The notes under the pieces are model-generated. The model ran no database searches. It saw only the letters and a program-made list of their open reading frames with translations, and was not told the DNA's origin. A stretch of 64,000 nucleotides of DNA from Yinghuangia aomiensis (lineage in GTDB: Bacteria; Actinomycetota; Actinomycetes; Streptomycetales; Streptomycetaceae): the NCBI RefSeq assembly GCF_039542225.1, contig NZ_BAABHS010000031.1:1-64000 (forward strand), written 5' to 3'. A program made the position numbers and the translations under genes. Shown here piece after piece: positions 17,858 through 26,168 of this stretch (positions within the stretch are counted from its first letter, which is position 1; every line of letters starts with the position of its first letter).

Positions 17858-18960
17858 GGCCCACGGGGCCGTCCGGCGGTCCGGCACATGCGCCGGGCCG
17901 CCACACCCCCGCCCCGTCGTCCTCCGACGCCGAGGTGCTGGCCGCGACCCGGCGAGTGGCCGCCGAACTACTGCGCCCGCTCGCGGACCGCACGGCCCGG
18001 GACGGGGTACCGCGGTCGCATCTGGACGCGCTGGCCGACGCGGGCGCGTTCGGCCTCGCGCTGCGTGCGCCGGGCGTGCTCCGGGACGCCGTCGAGGCGG
18101 TGTCGGCCGCCGACGGGGCGACGTGGTTCGTATACGCCCAACACCACCGGCCGCTGCGCGCGGTCGCCGCTTCGGACAACCGGGAGCTGCGCGAAAACCG
18201 GCTCACTCCCCTGCGCACCGGCCGGGTCCTGTGCGGGCACGCGGTCTCGCACCTCGCCCGCCCGGGCCCGCCGATGCTCACCGCGACGCCCGACGGCGCG
18301 GGCGGGTGGCGGGTGTCCGGTCGCATCCCGTGGCTGACCGGCTGGGGACTGGTCGACGCGGTCCTCCTGGGGGCTTCGACGCCCGACCGGCGGATCCTGT
18401 TCGCCCTGCTCTCATCCGCCGAACTCGCCGAGGCGGGCACGGTCCGCCCCCACGATCTGTGGAGCATGAACGCCACCTACGCGGTCTCCGTCCGCGTCAC
18501 CGGGTTGCGCGTCGCGCCGCCGCAGATCGTGTCGCTCCGGCCCGCGGCCCCGTGGCTCCGCGACCACCACGCGCAGAGCGCGAACACCCACCCCGCCCTC
18601 TTCGGCAACCTGCACGCCACGACAGCCTTCCTGGGCGCCCATGAGCCGTTCACCGCACGGGCCGCGCACGCGACCCGCCGAGCGGCCGAACTCCGCACGC
18701 GCGCCTACGCCCTGACGGACCATCAACCGCCCAGCGAGGCCCTCGCCGAACGCCTGGCGGTCCGCGCCGCCGCCGTCGACCTGGCGCTCCGCACCGCGAC
18801 GGCGTGCGTCATCGCTTCCGGGGCCCAGGCGATGACCCGCGACGCGACCGCGGCCCGGCTGCTGGCGGAGGCGTCCTTCCACGCGGTCCACGGGCAGAAC
18901 GCCGAGGCACGGCAGGCATGTGCAAGGGAGAGGAACGGCCCTGCGTGGCACGAGGGTTGA
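17854..18960 (+). CDS. Acyl-CoA dehydrogenase-like flavoprotein
   Basis: A 368-residue protein with the layout of the acyl-CoA dehydrogenase superfamily: an N-terminal helical part (EVLAATRRVAAELLRPLADR, DALADAGAFGLALRAPG), a central beta domain with GGWRVSGRIPWLTGWG, and a C-terminal four-helix part. The catalytic Glu region of true dehydrogenases is not evident, so it could instead be one of the flavin-dependent monooxygenase-like relatives. It starts at GTG 17854, overlapping the upstream stop by GTGA. The C-terminus ends in a short charged tail. The substrate is unknown. Confidence 0.8.
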   Translation: MRPTGPSGGPAHAPGRHTPAPSSSDAEVLAATRRVAAELLRPLADRTARDGVPRSHLDALADAGAFGLALRAPGVLRDAVEAVSAADGATWFVYAQHHRPLRAVAASDNRELRENRLTPLRTGRVLCGHAVSHLARPGPPMLTATPDGAGGWRVSGRIPWLTGWGLVDAVLLGASTPDRRILFALLSSAELAEAGTVRPHDLWSMNATYAVSVRVTGLRVAPPQIVSLRPAAPWLRDHHAQSANTHPALFGNLHATTAFLGAHEPFTARAAHATRRAAELRTRAYALTDHQPPSEALAERLAVRAAAVDLALRTATACVIASGAQAMTRDATAARLLAEASFHAVHGQNAEARQACARERNGPAWHEG

Positions 18961-18990
18961 GCAACGGCACCCGGCCGCCGATCAGCCTGC

Positions 18991-19527
18991 CTACAGCACC
19001 TTCACGATCTGGTCCGCATACCCCCGCAGCACCTCGACCGCGTCCGGCTGTGCCGCCCGGGGACCCGTGAGGACCAGCGAGAGCACGTCCTTGCCCTTCC
19101 GGACGGTGATCTCCAGCCGCTTGTCCGACCGGCATTCGAACGAGTCCTTGCCCAGGCGCGGCGAGGCGGGCGGGTTCGAGCAGCGGTACGTCCAGGTGTG
19201 CGAGTCCTTCGTGGACTTGTAAGCGCGCTGGGACCAGTAGCTCGCCCCGTGCTTCTTCGTGCCGCCGTGCCGTTCGAGGTCGACCTCGAAGTCGTCGGCG
19301 CCGCTCGACAGCTCGCAGTCGGCCCGCGAGGTCAGCTTGTCGTTCTTCGCCCGGTGCTGCGGCGTTCCCCCGGCCAGGAGCCGGGTGAGCGGCGGGGCGG
19401 TCATCACCGCGCACAGGTCGTCCGGCACCTTCTTGGCCTTGGCCGGCGACGAACACCCCGACACCAGCACCATGGCCGCCGCGGCAACCCCGCCGACGAC
19501 AACCTTCGTGGACTTCTTCGCAGGCAT
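18991..19527 (-). CDS. Secreted lipoprotein of unknown function
   Basis: A 178-residue protein with a lipoprotein signal (MPAKKSTKVVVGGVAAAAMV, lipobox LVSGC at ~21-25). The mature part has several Cys (DDLCAVM, ADCELSS, YRCSNPP, FECRSDK) likely forming disulfides, and resembles DUF3558-type actinobacterial lipoproteins, though I only see general similarity. The ATG at 19527 is preceded by a G-rich leader; a 32-residue upstream extension would hide the signal peptide. It is convergent with the acyl-CoA-dehydrogenase-like gene. Confidence 0.8.
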   Translation of the reverse strand: MPAKKSTKVVVGGVAAAAMVLVSGCSSPAKAKKVPDDLCAVMTAPPLTRLLAGGTPQHRAKNDKLTSRADCELSSGADDFEVDLERHGGTKKHGASYWSQRAYKSTKDSHTWTYRCSNPPASPRLGKDSFECRSDKRLEITVRKGKDVLSLVLTGPRAAQPDAVEVLRGYADQIVKVL

Positions 19528-19653
19528 GGAACGCCCCCCGATACGGATCCTGAACCGGAGAGCGATCTTGCTGATCCCCTCGCATTTGGTCAAGGCCGCA
19601 CCAAGCAACCACCCAGCGTTTGCCAACCCGCCCCGCCCGCCCGCAAACTCCCC

Positions 19654-20691
19654 CTAGCGCCGCGGCGTCGGCAGGGGAATCCGGGTCGGGAGGCCCTCCG
19701 GGATCGTTCCCAGGCTCACGGCGATCTTCGAGAAGCCCATGAACAAAGCCAGCCCGGCGGTCAGTTCCGCCGTCCCGGCGGCGCCGTAGGCGGCCACCAG
19801 TTCGTTCCGCAGTTCGCCCGTGACGCCGTGCGGGTTGCCGAGGAAGACGTCGGCGAGCCGGATCACCGTCTTGTGGCGCTCCTGGAGGGCGCTGGCTTCG
19901 AATCCGTCGTCGATGAGTTCGACGAAGTCCTCGGTGAGCCCGGCCGCCGTGGCCTGGTCGTACCGGACCGCGCGGCAGAAGCGGCAGTCGGTGACACGCG
20001 CGTTGCGGAGCCGGGCGACTTCCTTCGAGGCGTGGTCCACGACGCCGTTCGACCACAGCGTCCCGTACAGGCGCAGGAACGACGCCAGCAGATCCGGCTG
20101 CAGGGCGAACGGGCTGGACGCGATCGGGTCCGCCGGGTCGGTGGGCGGCGGCGTGGCCGGCGCCGCCGGGTCGAGTCCGGGCAGTTCGGCGACGGTGACG
20201 GCGGTACCGGGAAGCGCGGGTGCGACGGTGTGCGTGCCGAGCACCACCTGGAACCGGGCGAAGCCGTCGAACACCGCGCAAGCCATCGCCAGGCCCACGA
20301 CGCGCGGCATCCCGAGCAGGTCGGTCAGGCGCGTGCGGTCCTCGTCGGAGACCCCGCCCGGCGCCATGACGAACTGCTCGGCGAAGTCCAGGCAGGCCGA
20401 CTCCACGGCGTCGAACGCCGGATCGCCCCCGCCCTTCGCCAGCGCCGCGACCTTGGCGTCGTCGAGACCGGCGTCGACTGCGGGACGCGTCCGTACCGCG
20501 AGTTCCGTCTCGCACTCGTGGAGTTGGGCGATGCGCAGCCGGACGAGTTCGGTGGTCCGCGGATCGAGCACCACGGGGTTCCACAGCCGGGTGAAGTAGT
20601 CGGCGTAGCTCGTCCGCAATTCCGGGAACAACCCCAACGTCCCCGGGAAGTCCGTCGCTTCCGCCTCGATACGGGACAACCAGCCGGCCAT
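19654..20691 (-). CDS. Two-domain carboxymuconolactone decarboxylase/AhpD-like protein
   Basis: A 345-residue protein made of two AhpD-like helical domains. The second has the redox motif DCRFCRAVRYD (~235), as in peroxidase-type members. The first has HECETELAVRTRPA, with only one Cys of the pair. Such proteins reduce peroxides or act as decarboxylase-like enzymes; the substrate here is unknown. GGAGCG precedes the ATG at 20691. The gene is divergent from an IclR regulator, and two matching palindromes sit in the shared promoter region, so IclR control is likely. Confidence 0.88.
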   Translation of the reverse strand: MAGWLSRIEAEATDFPGTLGLFPELRTSYADYFTRLWNPVVLDPRTTELVRLRIAQLHECETELAVRTRPAVDAGLDDAKVAALAKGGGDPAFDAVESACLDFAEQFVMAPGGVSDEDRTRLTDLLGMPRVVGLAMACAVFDGFARFQVVLGTHTVAPALPGTAVTVAELPGLDPAAPATPPPTDPADPIASSPFALQPDLLASFLRLYGTLWSNGVVDHASKEVARLRNARVTDCRFCRAVRYDQATAAGLTEDFVELIDDGFEASALQERHKTVIRLADVFLGNPHGVTGELRNELVAAYGAAGTAELTAGLALFMGFSKIAVSLGTIPEGLPTRIPLPTPRR

Positions 20692-20734
20692 GTGCGCTCC
20701 TGTCGGGTCGACGTCCGCTTGCCTGCTCAGCCAG

Positions 20735-20771
20735 ATTCCATATGCTGAATGTGAGATTCGCATATGAGAAT
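20735..20771. promoter_or_regulatory. Two ATTC-N8-GAAT palindromic operators
   Basis: Copy 1 (20735-20750) and copy 2 (20756-20771) each have ATTC and GAAT arms 8 bases apart and contain CATATG. Their starts are 21 bp apart, two helical turns, which puts both on one face of DNA. They lie between the IclR regulator and the divergent AhpD-like gene, so the IclR protein is the natural candidate binder. Confidence 0.65.
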
Positions 20772-20835
20772 TCGATGCTAGGTTCGGATCTGACACACCG
20801 TCAACCATCGACCGGCCGCGGGAGGCGTGCGCACG

Positions 20836-21726
20836 ATGACCGACCGGCAATCCCCGTCCGCCGACCGCGTGGTGCGGATTCTCACGCTGCTCACCGACCA
20901 CCCCGGCGAACGCCTGACGCTCACGCAGATCGCCGAGCGGCTGGAGATGAGCAAGCCGACCTGCCTCGGCGTGCTGGCCAGCCTCAGCTCGGCGGGTCTG
21001 CTCACCCGCGACGACGCCAAGACGTACGGCCCCGGCCCGGCCCTGCTGCGCATGGGCACCGCGGCGGAGAGCAGCGTGGCACCGCTCGACCTCATCCGCC
21101 CGCACCTGGAGGCCCTGCACCGGGAAGCCGGCAGCTGCATGCTGGTCGCCAACATCGACGCCCACGTGGTCGTGCTCGACCGCCGCGGCGTCCTCGCCAC
21201 CGGCGACACGCGCGACTTCGTCGGCGAACGCTTCCCCGCCGCGGCGCCGTTGGGCCTGGTCAACAATCTCTGGAACCCGGACGCCGACCTCCACGCGTGG
21301 CTCGCCCGCACCCCGCTGGTCCCCCTCGCGGGCAGCCCCGACCGGGTCTTCGCCCTCGCCGCGGACGCCCGGCAGCGCGGCTACGTCGTCGAGTGCGAGG
21401 CGGGTCCGGACGACATCGGCCACGCCGTCATCGCCCAGCTCGTCTCCTCGCACCTTCCCCAGGCGGTCCTCCGCAAGCTGTTCCGCCACCTGCCGCCGCT
21501 GACCTTCACCGAGTACGAACTGCCCGGCGAGGAAGTCCCGAACGCGGTCGTCCGGCACATGACCGCGCCGATCTTCGACCGCCACGGCCGCCAGCCGTAC
21601 GTCTTCACCGTCGTCGTCGACGGCACTCCGGACCCCGGCAGCCGCCGCCGCATCGCCGACACCCTCGTCGCCACCGCCACAGCGGCCACGCAAGCCCTCG
21701 GCGGCGTCAACCCCTGGACGGCCTAG
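20836..21726 (+). CDS. IclR-family transcriptional regulator
   Basis: A 296-residue IclR protein. Residues ~9-65 are the winged helix (SADRVVRILTLLTDHPGERL, then MSKPTCLGVLASLSSAGLL). The rest is the effector-binding GAF-like domain. The ATG at 20836 was chosen because GGAGG lies 10 bases ahead; an in-frame GTG at 20827 is too close to it. It is divergent from the two-domain AhpD-like gene and probably regulates it and itself through the ATTC-N8-GAAT sites. The stop codon shares a CTAG with the stop of the convergent sigma factor gene. Confidence 0.92.
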   Translation: MTDRQSPSADRVVRILTLLTDHPGERLTLTQIAERLEMSKPTCLGVLASLSSAGLLTRDDAKTYGPGPALLRMGTAAESSVAPLDLIRPHLEALHREAGSCMLVANIDAHVVVLDRRGVLATGDTRDFVGERFPAAAPLGLVNNLWNPDADLHAWLARTPLVPLAGSPDRVFALAADARQRGYVVECEAGPDDIGHAVIAQLVSSHLPQAVLRKLFRHLPPLTFTEYELPGEEVPNAVVRHMTAPIFDRHGRQPYVFTVVVDGTPDPGSRRRIADTLVATATAATQALGGVNPWTA

Positions 21727-22973
21727 ACCGGGTCGGACATGGGCCGACCCGCGCTCTCCGCATCCGGCCGCACCCGTCCCGCGCGCATCTCCAAGTACCG
21801 CCGCTCCGCCAGACTCGCCGTCGCCTTGGCCGCGCGCCGGTAGTGGTCGTAGGCGGCGGCCCGGTCGCCGGTCTCTTCCAGGAGGTGGGCGCGGACCGAC
21901 AGCAGGCGGTGGTGGCCGGCCATGCGGTCGTCGTCGTCCAGAGTCGCGAGCAACTCCATTCCGGCCACGGGGCCTTCCACCTCCGCCAGGGCGATGGCGC
22001 GGTTCAGGGTCACCATCGGGTTCGGGGCGATGCGCTCCAGGATCATGTAGAGGGCGTGCACCTGCTGCCAGTTGGTGTCCTCGGCGGCGGCCGCGTCGGC
22101 GTGGGTGGCGGCGATGGCGGCCTGGAGTTGGTACGGGCCGAGGGCGGCGCCGCCCAGCGCGGTCTTCGCCAGCGTTATCCCCTCCCCCGTCAGCTCCGCG
22201 TCCCACCGCGTCCGGTCCTGCTCGTCCAGCGGGATCAAGTCGCCGGACGGCGTCGTGCGGGCCGCGCGGCGCGCGTGGGTGAGGAGCATGAGGGCCAGCA
22301 GGCCGGTGACTTCGGGGTCGTCGGGCAACTGCGCGTGGACCATGCGGGTCAGCCGGATCGCCTCGCGGGCGAGGTCGGCGCGGTGGAGTTCGGTGCCGGA
22401 GGACGCGGTGTAGCCCTCGTTGAAGATCAGGTAGAGCACGTGCAGCACGACGCGCAGCCGGTCTTCGCGTTCCGCGGGCTCCGGCAGCCGGAAGGAGCTG
22501 CCCGCGGCCTTGATGCGCTGCTTCGCCCGGCTGATCCGGGCGGCCATCGTCGCTTCCGGCACCAGGAACGCGCGGGCGATCTCCGCGGTGGTCAGGCCGC
22601 CGACCGCGCGCAGCGTCAGCGCGGTCTGCGATGCCGCGGTCAACGTCGGATGGCAGCACAGGAACAGCAGCACGAGCGTGTCGTCGGTGTCCGGGACGTC
22701 CTCCGGCACCACCTCGGCCGCCACCGCGGTCTCCCGTTCGCGGCGCGCGTGGTCGCTGCGCATCGCGTCGATCAGCCGTCGCGAGGCCACCGTGACCAGC
22801 CAGCCGCGCGGGTTGTCGGGCACGCCCTCGGCGGGCCACTGCACGGCGGCCGCGAGGACGGCTTCCTGGACGGCGTCCTCGCAGCCTTCGAACTGCCCGT
22901 ACCTGCGGATCAACGTGCCGAGGACCTGCGGCGTGAGTTCACGCAGCAGGTCCTCGAAGGGTGGGGCCGTCAT
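21723..22973 (-). CDS. ECF RNA polymerase sigma factor, YCII-linked type
   Basis: A 416-residue sigma factor of the large ECF type. Region 2 covers ~10-80 (FEGCEDAVQEAVLAAAVQW, NPRGWLVTVASRRLIDAM). Region 4 lies near 115-165 (ALTLRAVGGLTTAEIARAFL, then MAARISRAKQRIK). A long C-terminal extension of ~240 residues with TPR-like helices (HALYMILERIAPNPMVTLNR) takes the place of an anti-sigma factor. It overlaps the YCII gene by ATGA and has GGAGGC ahead. YCII-sigma pairs are common in actinomycetes; the signal they sense is not established here. Confidence 0.93.
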   Translation of the reverse strand: MTAPPFEDLLRELTPQVLGTLIRRYGQFEGCEDAVQEAVLAAAVQWPAEGVPDNPRGWLVTVASRRLIDAMRSDHARRERETAVAAEVVPEDVPDTDDTLVLLFLCCHPTLTAASQTALTLRAVGGLTTAEIARAFLVPEATMAARISRAKQRIKAAGSSFRLPEPAEREDRLRVVLHVLYLIFNEGYTASSGTELHRADLAREAIRLTRMVHAQLPDDPEVTGLLALMLLTHARRAARTTPSGDLIPLDEQDRTRWDAELTGEGITLAKTALGGAALGPYQLQAAIAATHADAAAAEDTNWQQVHALYMILERIAPNPMVTLNRAIALAEVEGPVAGMELLATLDDDDRMAGHHRLLSVRAHLLEETGDRAAAYDHYRRAAKATASLAERRYLEMRAGRVRPDAESAGRPMSDPV

Positions 22974-23341
22974 GCCTCCAATTGTCCGTCGGCGAACATC
23001 ACCTGACGCACCTCGACACCCAGGCCTTCGACGGCCGTGTCCGGAATCTGCGCGGCCAGCTCGATCGCCCGCTCCTTGTTCTCGCAGTCGACCAGGTAGA
23101 AGCCGCCCAGGTATTCCTTCGCCTCCAGGAACGGCCCGTCGGTCACCACCGGCTGCCCGTTGCGGACCTTCACGACCACGGCCTGCGACGGGTCGACCAG
23201 CGCCTGCGTGGTGATCAGCTCCCCGGACTGCTTGAGGCCGGCGATGAACTTGCCGTGGCCGTCGCCGATCGCCGCCTTCTCCGCGTCGGTCAGCGCGTCC
23301 AGCACGGCCGGGTTGACGTGCATGCTGATCAGGAACTGCAT
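22970..23341 (-). CDS. YCII-related (DGPF) domain protein
   Basis: A 123-residue YCII/DGPF-family protein: MQFLISMHVNPAVLDALTDA at the start, TDGPFLEAKEYLGGFYLVDC in the middle (DGPF motif) and a ferredoxin-like fold expected. The family is thought to be enzymatic or sensory, with a His-Asp pair in some members. It is the first gene of an operon with the ECF sigma factor, overlapping by ATGA, so both are made together. GAGGAG precedes the ATG. It is divergent from an MFS pump, across a region with repeats. Confidence 0.88.
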   Translation of the reverse strand: MQFLISMHVNPAVLDALTDAEKAAIGDGHGKFIAGLKQSGELITTQALVDPSQAVVVKVRNGQPVVTDGPFLEAKEYLGGFYLVDCENKERAIELAAQIPDTAVEGLGVEVRQVMFADGQLEA

Positions 23342-23411
23342 CTCGTTCTCCTCGTGGTGCGCGGGCCCCCGGCGGGGCCCTTCGCGTGGTGGTCGGAGCC
23401 GGCGCCGTCGT

Positions 23412-23479
23412 CTTGACATCCCCCGCCCGATTTTCCGCACGCATTTTCCGCCACCGATTTTCCGCCGCCCGACGTCAAG
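23412..23479. promoter_or_regulatory. Three ATTTTCCGC repeats inside an inverted repeat
   Basis: ATTTTCCGC occurs at 23430-23438, 23443-23451 and 23457-23465 (steps of 13 and 14 bp). The block is framed by CTTGACATC (23412-23420) and GACGTCAAG (23471-23479), which are complementary at 8 of 9 positions and each contain a TTGAC -35-like core, one per strand. It sits between the YCII-sigma operon and the divergent MFS gene and is likely their joint control region. Confidence 0.55.
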
Positions 23480-23570
23480 AAGCCCGGCGCCGCTCCGACC
23501 ACCGGTCGACACACGCACACGGCACCACGGCATCACGACAGTGACACCACGACAGAAGAGAGCTTCCGAC

Positions 23571-25079
23571 ATGCGAGTCGACCGGGCATGGCTGGGACTG
23601 GGCCTCCTCGTCCTACCGACGTTCCTCGTGGCCATGGACATGACGGCGCTGCTGCTCGCGCTCCCCCAGCTCAGCGCCGACCTGGGCGCGGACGGCGTGC
23701 AACAGCTGTGGATCAGCGACAGTTACGGGCTGATGGTGGCGGGCCTCGTCATCACCATGGGCACGCTCGGCGACCGGATCGGCCGACGGCGCCTGCTGAT
23801 GATCGGTGCCGCGGCGTTCGCGGTGCTGTCGGTCGTGGCCGCGTTCTCCACCAGTCCCGAGATGCTCATCGTCGTCCGGGCGCTGCTGGGGGTCGCCGGG
23901 GCGACCTTGGCGCCGTCGACGCTGGCCTTGATCACCAACATGTTCCGCGACGACCGGCAACGCGGGAAGGCGATCGCGATCTGGGCCACCGGGCAGTTCG
24001 CGGGCGGCGCCCTCGGCCCGGTGCTCGCCGGGCTGCTGCTCCAGCACTTCTGGTGGGGCTCGGTCTTCCTGGCCGCCGTGCCCGCGATGCTGCTGCTGCT
24101 CGTCGCCGCACCGATCCTGCTCCCGGAGTTCCGCAGCGACCACGCCGGGCGGCTCGACCCGGCGAGCGTCGCCCTGTCGCTCGCCTCGGTCCTCCCGATG
24201 ATCTACGGGATCAAGCAGCTCGCCGTGGAGAACGCGTCCGCGGGTCCCGCCGTCGCGCTGATCGCGGGCGCTGCGATCGGCGTGGTCTTCGTCCGCCGCC
24301 AGCTGCGCTCGGCCACGCCGCTGCTCGATCTGCGGCTGCTGCGCAACCGCCCCTTCACCGCCGTCCTCGTCGGCCTGGTGCTGGCCGGGATCGCCATGGC
24401 GGGCACCGGGCTGCTGGTGACCCAGTACCTGCAGAGCGTCCTCGGCTACTCCCCCGCGGTGTCGGCGCTGCTCTTCGCGCCGATGGGGCTCGGCGTGGCC
24501 GGCGGCACGATGGCCGCCCCGGCGCTGGCCCGCCGCATCCCGCAGACCACCGCCATCGCGGGCGGCCTGGTCGTGTCGGCGCTCGGCGGCGTCCTGCTGG
24601 TCGCCGTCGAACCCGGCAGCGCGGTCGCGCTGCCGCTGGTCATCACCGGGATCACCGTCCTGGCCCTCGGCGCCGGGCCGCTGTTCGCACTGGGCACCGG
24701 GCTGGTCGTCGGGTCCGTGCCGCCCGAGCGCGCCGGCTCGGCGGCGTCGATGTCGGAGACCGGCAACTACTTCGGCGGGTCCCTCGGCCTCGCGTTCCTC
24801 GGCGTGCTCGCCGCGGCCGTCTACCGCGACCACATGGGCGGCACGTCCGAGACCGTCGCCGACGCCGTCGCCACCAGCCGCACCCTCGCGGCCGACCGGA
24901 GCGCGTCGCTGCTGCACGACGCCCGGGACGCCTTCACCACGAGCCTGCACGTCACCGGTCTGGTCGCGGCGGGCATCTTCGTCCTGGCGGCGGTCCTGGT
25001 CGCCACGATGCGGCCCGCCGCCGCGGGCGCAGACGCGACCGGCACGGAAACCCCGGTGCGCGAAGAGGTCGACGCCTAA
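23571..25079 (+). CDS. MFS drug/proton antiporter, DHA2 (14-TM) family
   Basis: A 502-residue transporter with about 14 hydrophobic segments. Landmarks: the motif-A loop TLGDRIGRRRLLMIG, motif B-like VVRALLGVAGATLAPSTLAL and antiporter-type TGQFAGGALGPVLAG. It probably exports cationic or amphiphilic drugs in exchange for protons. It is divergent from the YCII-sigma operon, with the repeat block between them, so the sigma factor may switch it on. AGAAGAGAG lies before the ATG at 23571. A strong terminator follows the stop. Confidence 0.92.
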   Translation: MRVDRAWLGLGLLVLPTFLVAMDMTALLLALPQLSADLGADGVQQLWISDSYGLMVAGLVITMGTLGDRIGRRRLLMIGAAAFAVLSVVAAFSTSPEMLIVVRALLGVAGATLAPSTLALITNMFRDDRQRGKAIAIWATGQFAGGALGPVLAGLLLQHFWWGSVFLAAVPAMLLLLVAAPILLPEFRSDHAGRLDPASVALSLASVLPMIYGIKQLAVENASAGPAVALIAGAAIGVVFVRRQLRSATPLLDLRLLRNRPFTAVLVGLVLAGIAMAGTGLLVTQYLQSVLGYSPAVSALLFAPMGLGVAGGTMAAPALARRIPQTTAIAGGLVVSALGGVLLVAVEPGSAVALPLVITGITVLALGAGPLFALGTGLVVGSVPPERAGSAASMSETGNYFGGSLGLAFLGVLAAAVYRDHMGGTSETVADAVATSRTLAADRSASLLHDARDAFTTSLHVTGLVAAGIFVLAAVLVATMRPAAAGADATGTETPVREEVDA

Positions 25080-25114
25080 GCCGTTCGAACGGACCCGGCC
25101 ACGGCGGCGGGTTC

Positions 25115-25154
25115 CGCACCGCGGCTCCGGTGGCGAGGCCGGAGCCGCGGTGCG
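25115..25154 (+). terminator. Terminator after the MFS gene
   Basis: A perfect 16-bp stem (25115-25130 with 25139-25154) around an 8-base loop, 36 bp beyond the MFS stop. A separate perfect palindrome CCGTTCGAACGG at 25081-25092 follows the stop codon directly. There is no T-run. Confidence 0.8.
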
Positions 25155-25280
25155 CATGGTGGAGGGATAAGGCCGCGCCGGTTTCAAAAACCGACGACTG
25201 CCTCGTTCGGCTGTGCCGCGACCGCACCACGGCCGTCGACGTTCCCCCGCCGCAGGCGGCCACCCACCGGAGGAGTCAAG

Positions 25281-25733
25281 GTGAGCGAGGATCTCATCGA
25301 AACGGGCCCGATCGACTATCTCGTCGTCGAGTTCCCCAGCGAGGGTATGAAGGGCGAGGGGCTGCCCCTGCTCGTCGACCTGGTCGACCGCGGCATCATC
25401 CGCATTCTCGACCTGCTGTTCGTCACGAAGCAGCCGGACGGCTCCATCGTCGGCATCGACATCGCCGACTTCGACGCGGACGGGCAGCTCGACCTGGCCG
25501 TCTTCGAAGGCGCGTCCTCCGGGCTGCTCGGCGACGACGACCTCGCCGAGGCCGGCGCCGCCCTGGAGACCGGCACCGCCGCGGGCGTCATCGTCTACGA
25601 GAACCTGTGGGCCGCCCCCTTCGCGACCGCGCTGCGCCGCAACGGGGCGCGGGTCGTCGCGAGCGGCCGCATCCCGGTGGAAGCCGTCGTCGACGCGCTC
25701 GAAGCGCTCGAGGCCGCCGAAGCCGGCGGCTGA
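25281..25733 (+). CDS. DUF6325-type small acidic protein
   Basis: A 150-residue acidic protein of the DUF6325/DUF1269-like kind: DYLVVEFPSEGMKGEGLPLL, then LVDRGIIRILDLLFVTKQPD, and a C-terminal ENLWAAPFATALRRNGARVV. No catalytic motif is visible. The same pairing with a SHOCT gene occurs in other actinomycetes, where such pairs are considered stress- or envelope-related. The GTG at 25281 has GGAGG 7 bases ahead. The SHOCT gene follows by 47 bp. Confidence 0.85.
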   Translation: MSEDLIETGPIDYLVVEFPSEGMKGEGLPLLVDLVDRGIIRILDLLFVTKQPDGSIVGIDIADFDADGQLDLAVFEGASSGLLGDDDLAEAGAALETGTAAGVIVYENLWAAPFATALRRNGARVVASGRIPVEAVVDALEALEAAEAGG

Positions 25734-25780
25734 ACCCCGCCGCACCCGTTCGCCCGCACCGAAAGCAGGAGGCAGAAACC

Positions 25781-26065
25781 ATGCCAGGTCTTCTCCGCGG
25801 CGTCGCCCGGACCGCCGTCGTCGCCGGCACCGCCACCGCCGTGTCCAACCGGGTCTCGCGGCGCCAGGCCGGCCGCTGGGCGCAGCAGGAAGCCCCGCAG
25901 CAGCCGCAGCAGGTCGTGTACGCGCAGCAGCCGCCCGCCGAGGCGCCGTCCGACCCGATGAACGACAAGCTCGCCCAGCTCAAGCAGCTCGGCGACCTGA
26001 AGGAGCAGGGCGTCCTGTCCGACGCCGAGTTCGAGGCGCAGAAGCAGCGCATTCTGAACGGCTGA
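25781..26065 (+). CDS. SHOCT domain protein
   Basis: A 94-residue protein. Its N-terminus is basic (LRGVARTAVVAGTATAVSNR), the middle is Gln/Pro-rich (QQEAPQQPQQVVYAQQPP), and the last 35 residues are a SHOCT motif (LAQLKQLGDLKEQGVLSDAE, ending KQRILNG). SHOCT is a short C-terminal helix-turn found in many bacterial proteins that oligomerise or bind the membrane. AGGAGG precedes the ATG at 25781. It is the likely second gene of an operon with the DUF6325 gene and is followed by a terminator. Confidence 0.88.
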   Translation: MPGLLRGVARTAVVAGTATAVSNRVSRRQAGRWAQQEAPQQPQQVVYAQQPPAEAPSDPMNDKLAQLKQLGDLKEQGVLSDAEFEAQKQRILNG

Positions 26066-26104
26066 GGGCCCGCGCCCGCTGCGGTACCGAGCGTGATCCA
26101 CTAG

Positions 26105-26136
26105 TCGATGCGGCGCCCCTGAAGGCGCCGCATCGA
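26105..26136 (+). terminator. Terminator after the SHOCT gene
   Basis: A perfect 13-bp stem (TCGATGCGGCGCC with its complement) and 6-base loop CCTGAA, 40 bp past the stop and 33 bp before the next ATG. It has no T-run. Confidence 0.8.
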
Positions 26137-26168
26137 CGCGTGTTCCGCCTGTTCAGCGAGGAGTCCCC

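Noticed and set aside
19654..22839. A 1061-codon minus-strand frame joining the AhpD-like gene to an upstream extension
   Set aside because: The upstream part lies antisense to the IclR gene and in a different frame of the sigma gene, and has shadow composition. The real start is at 20691.
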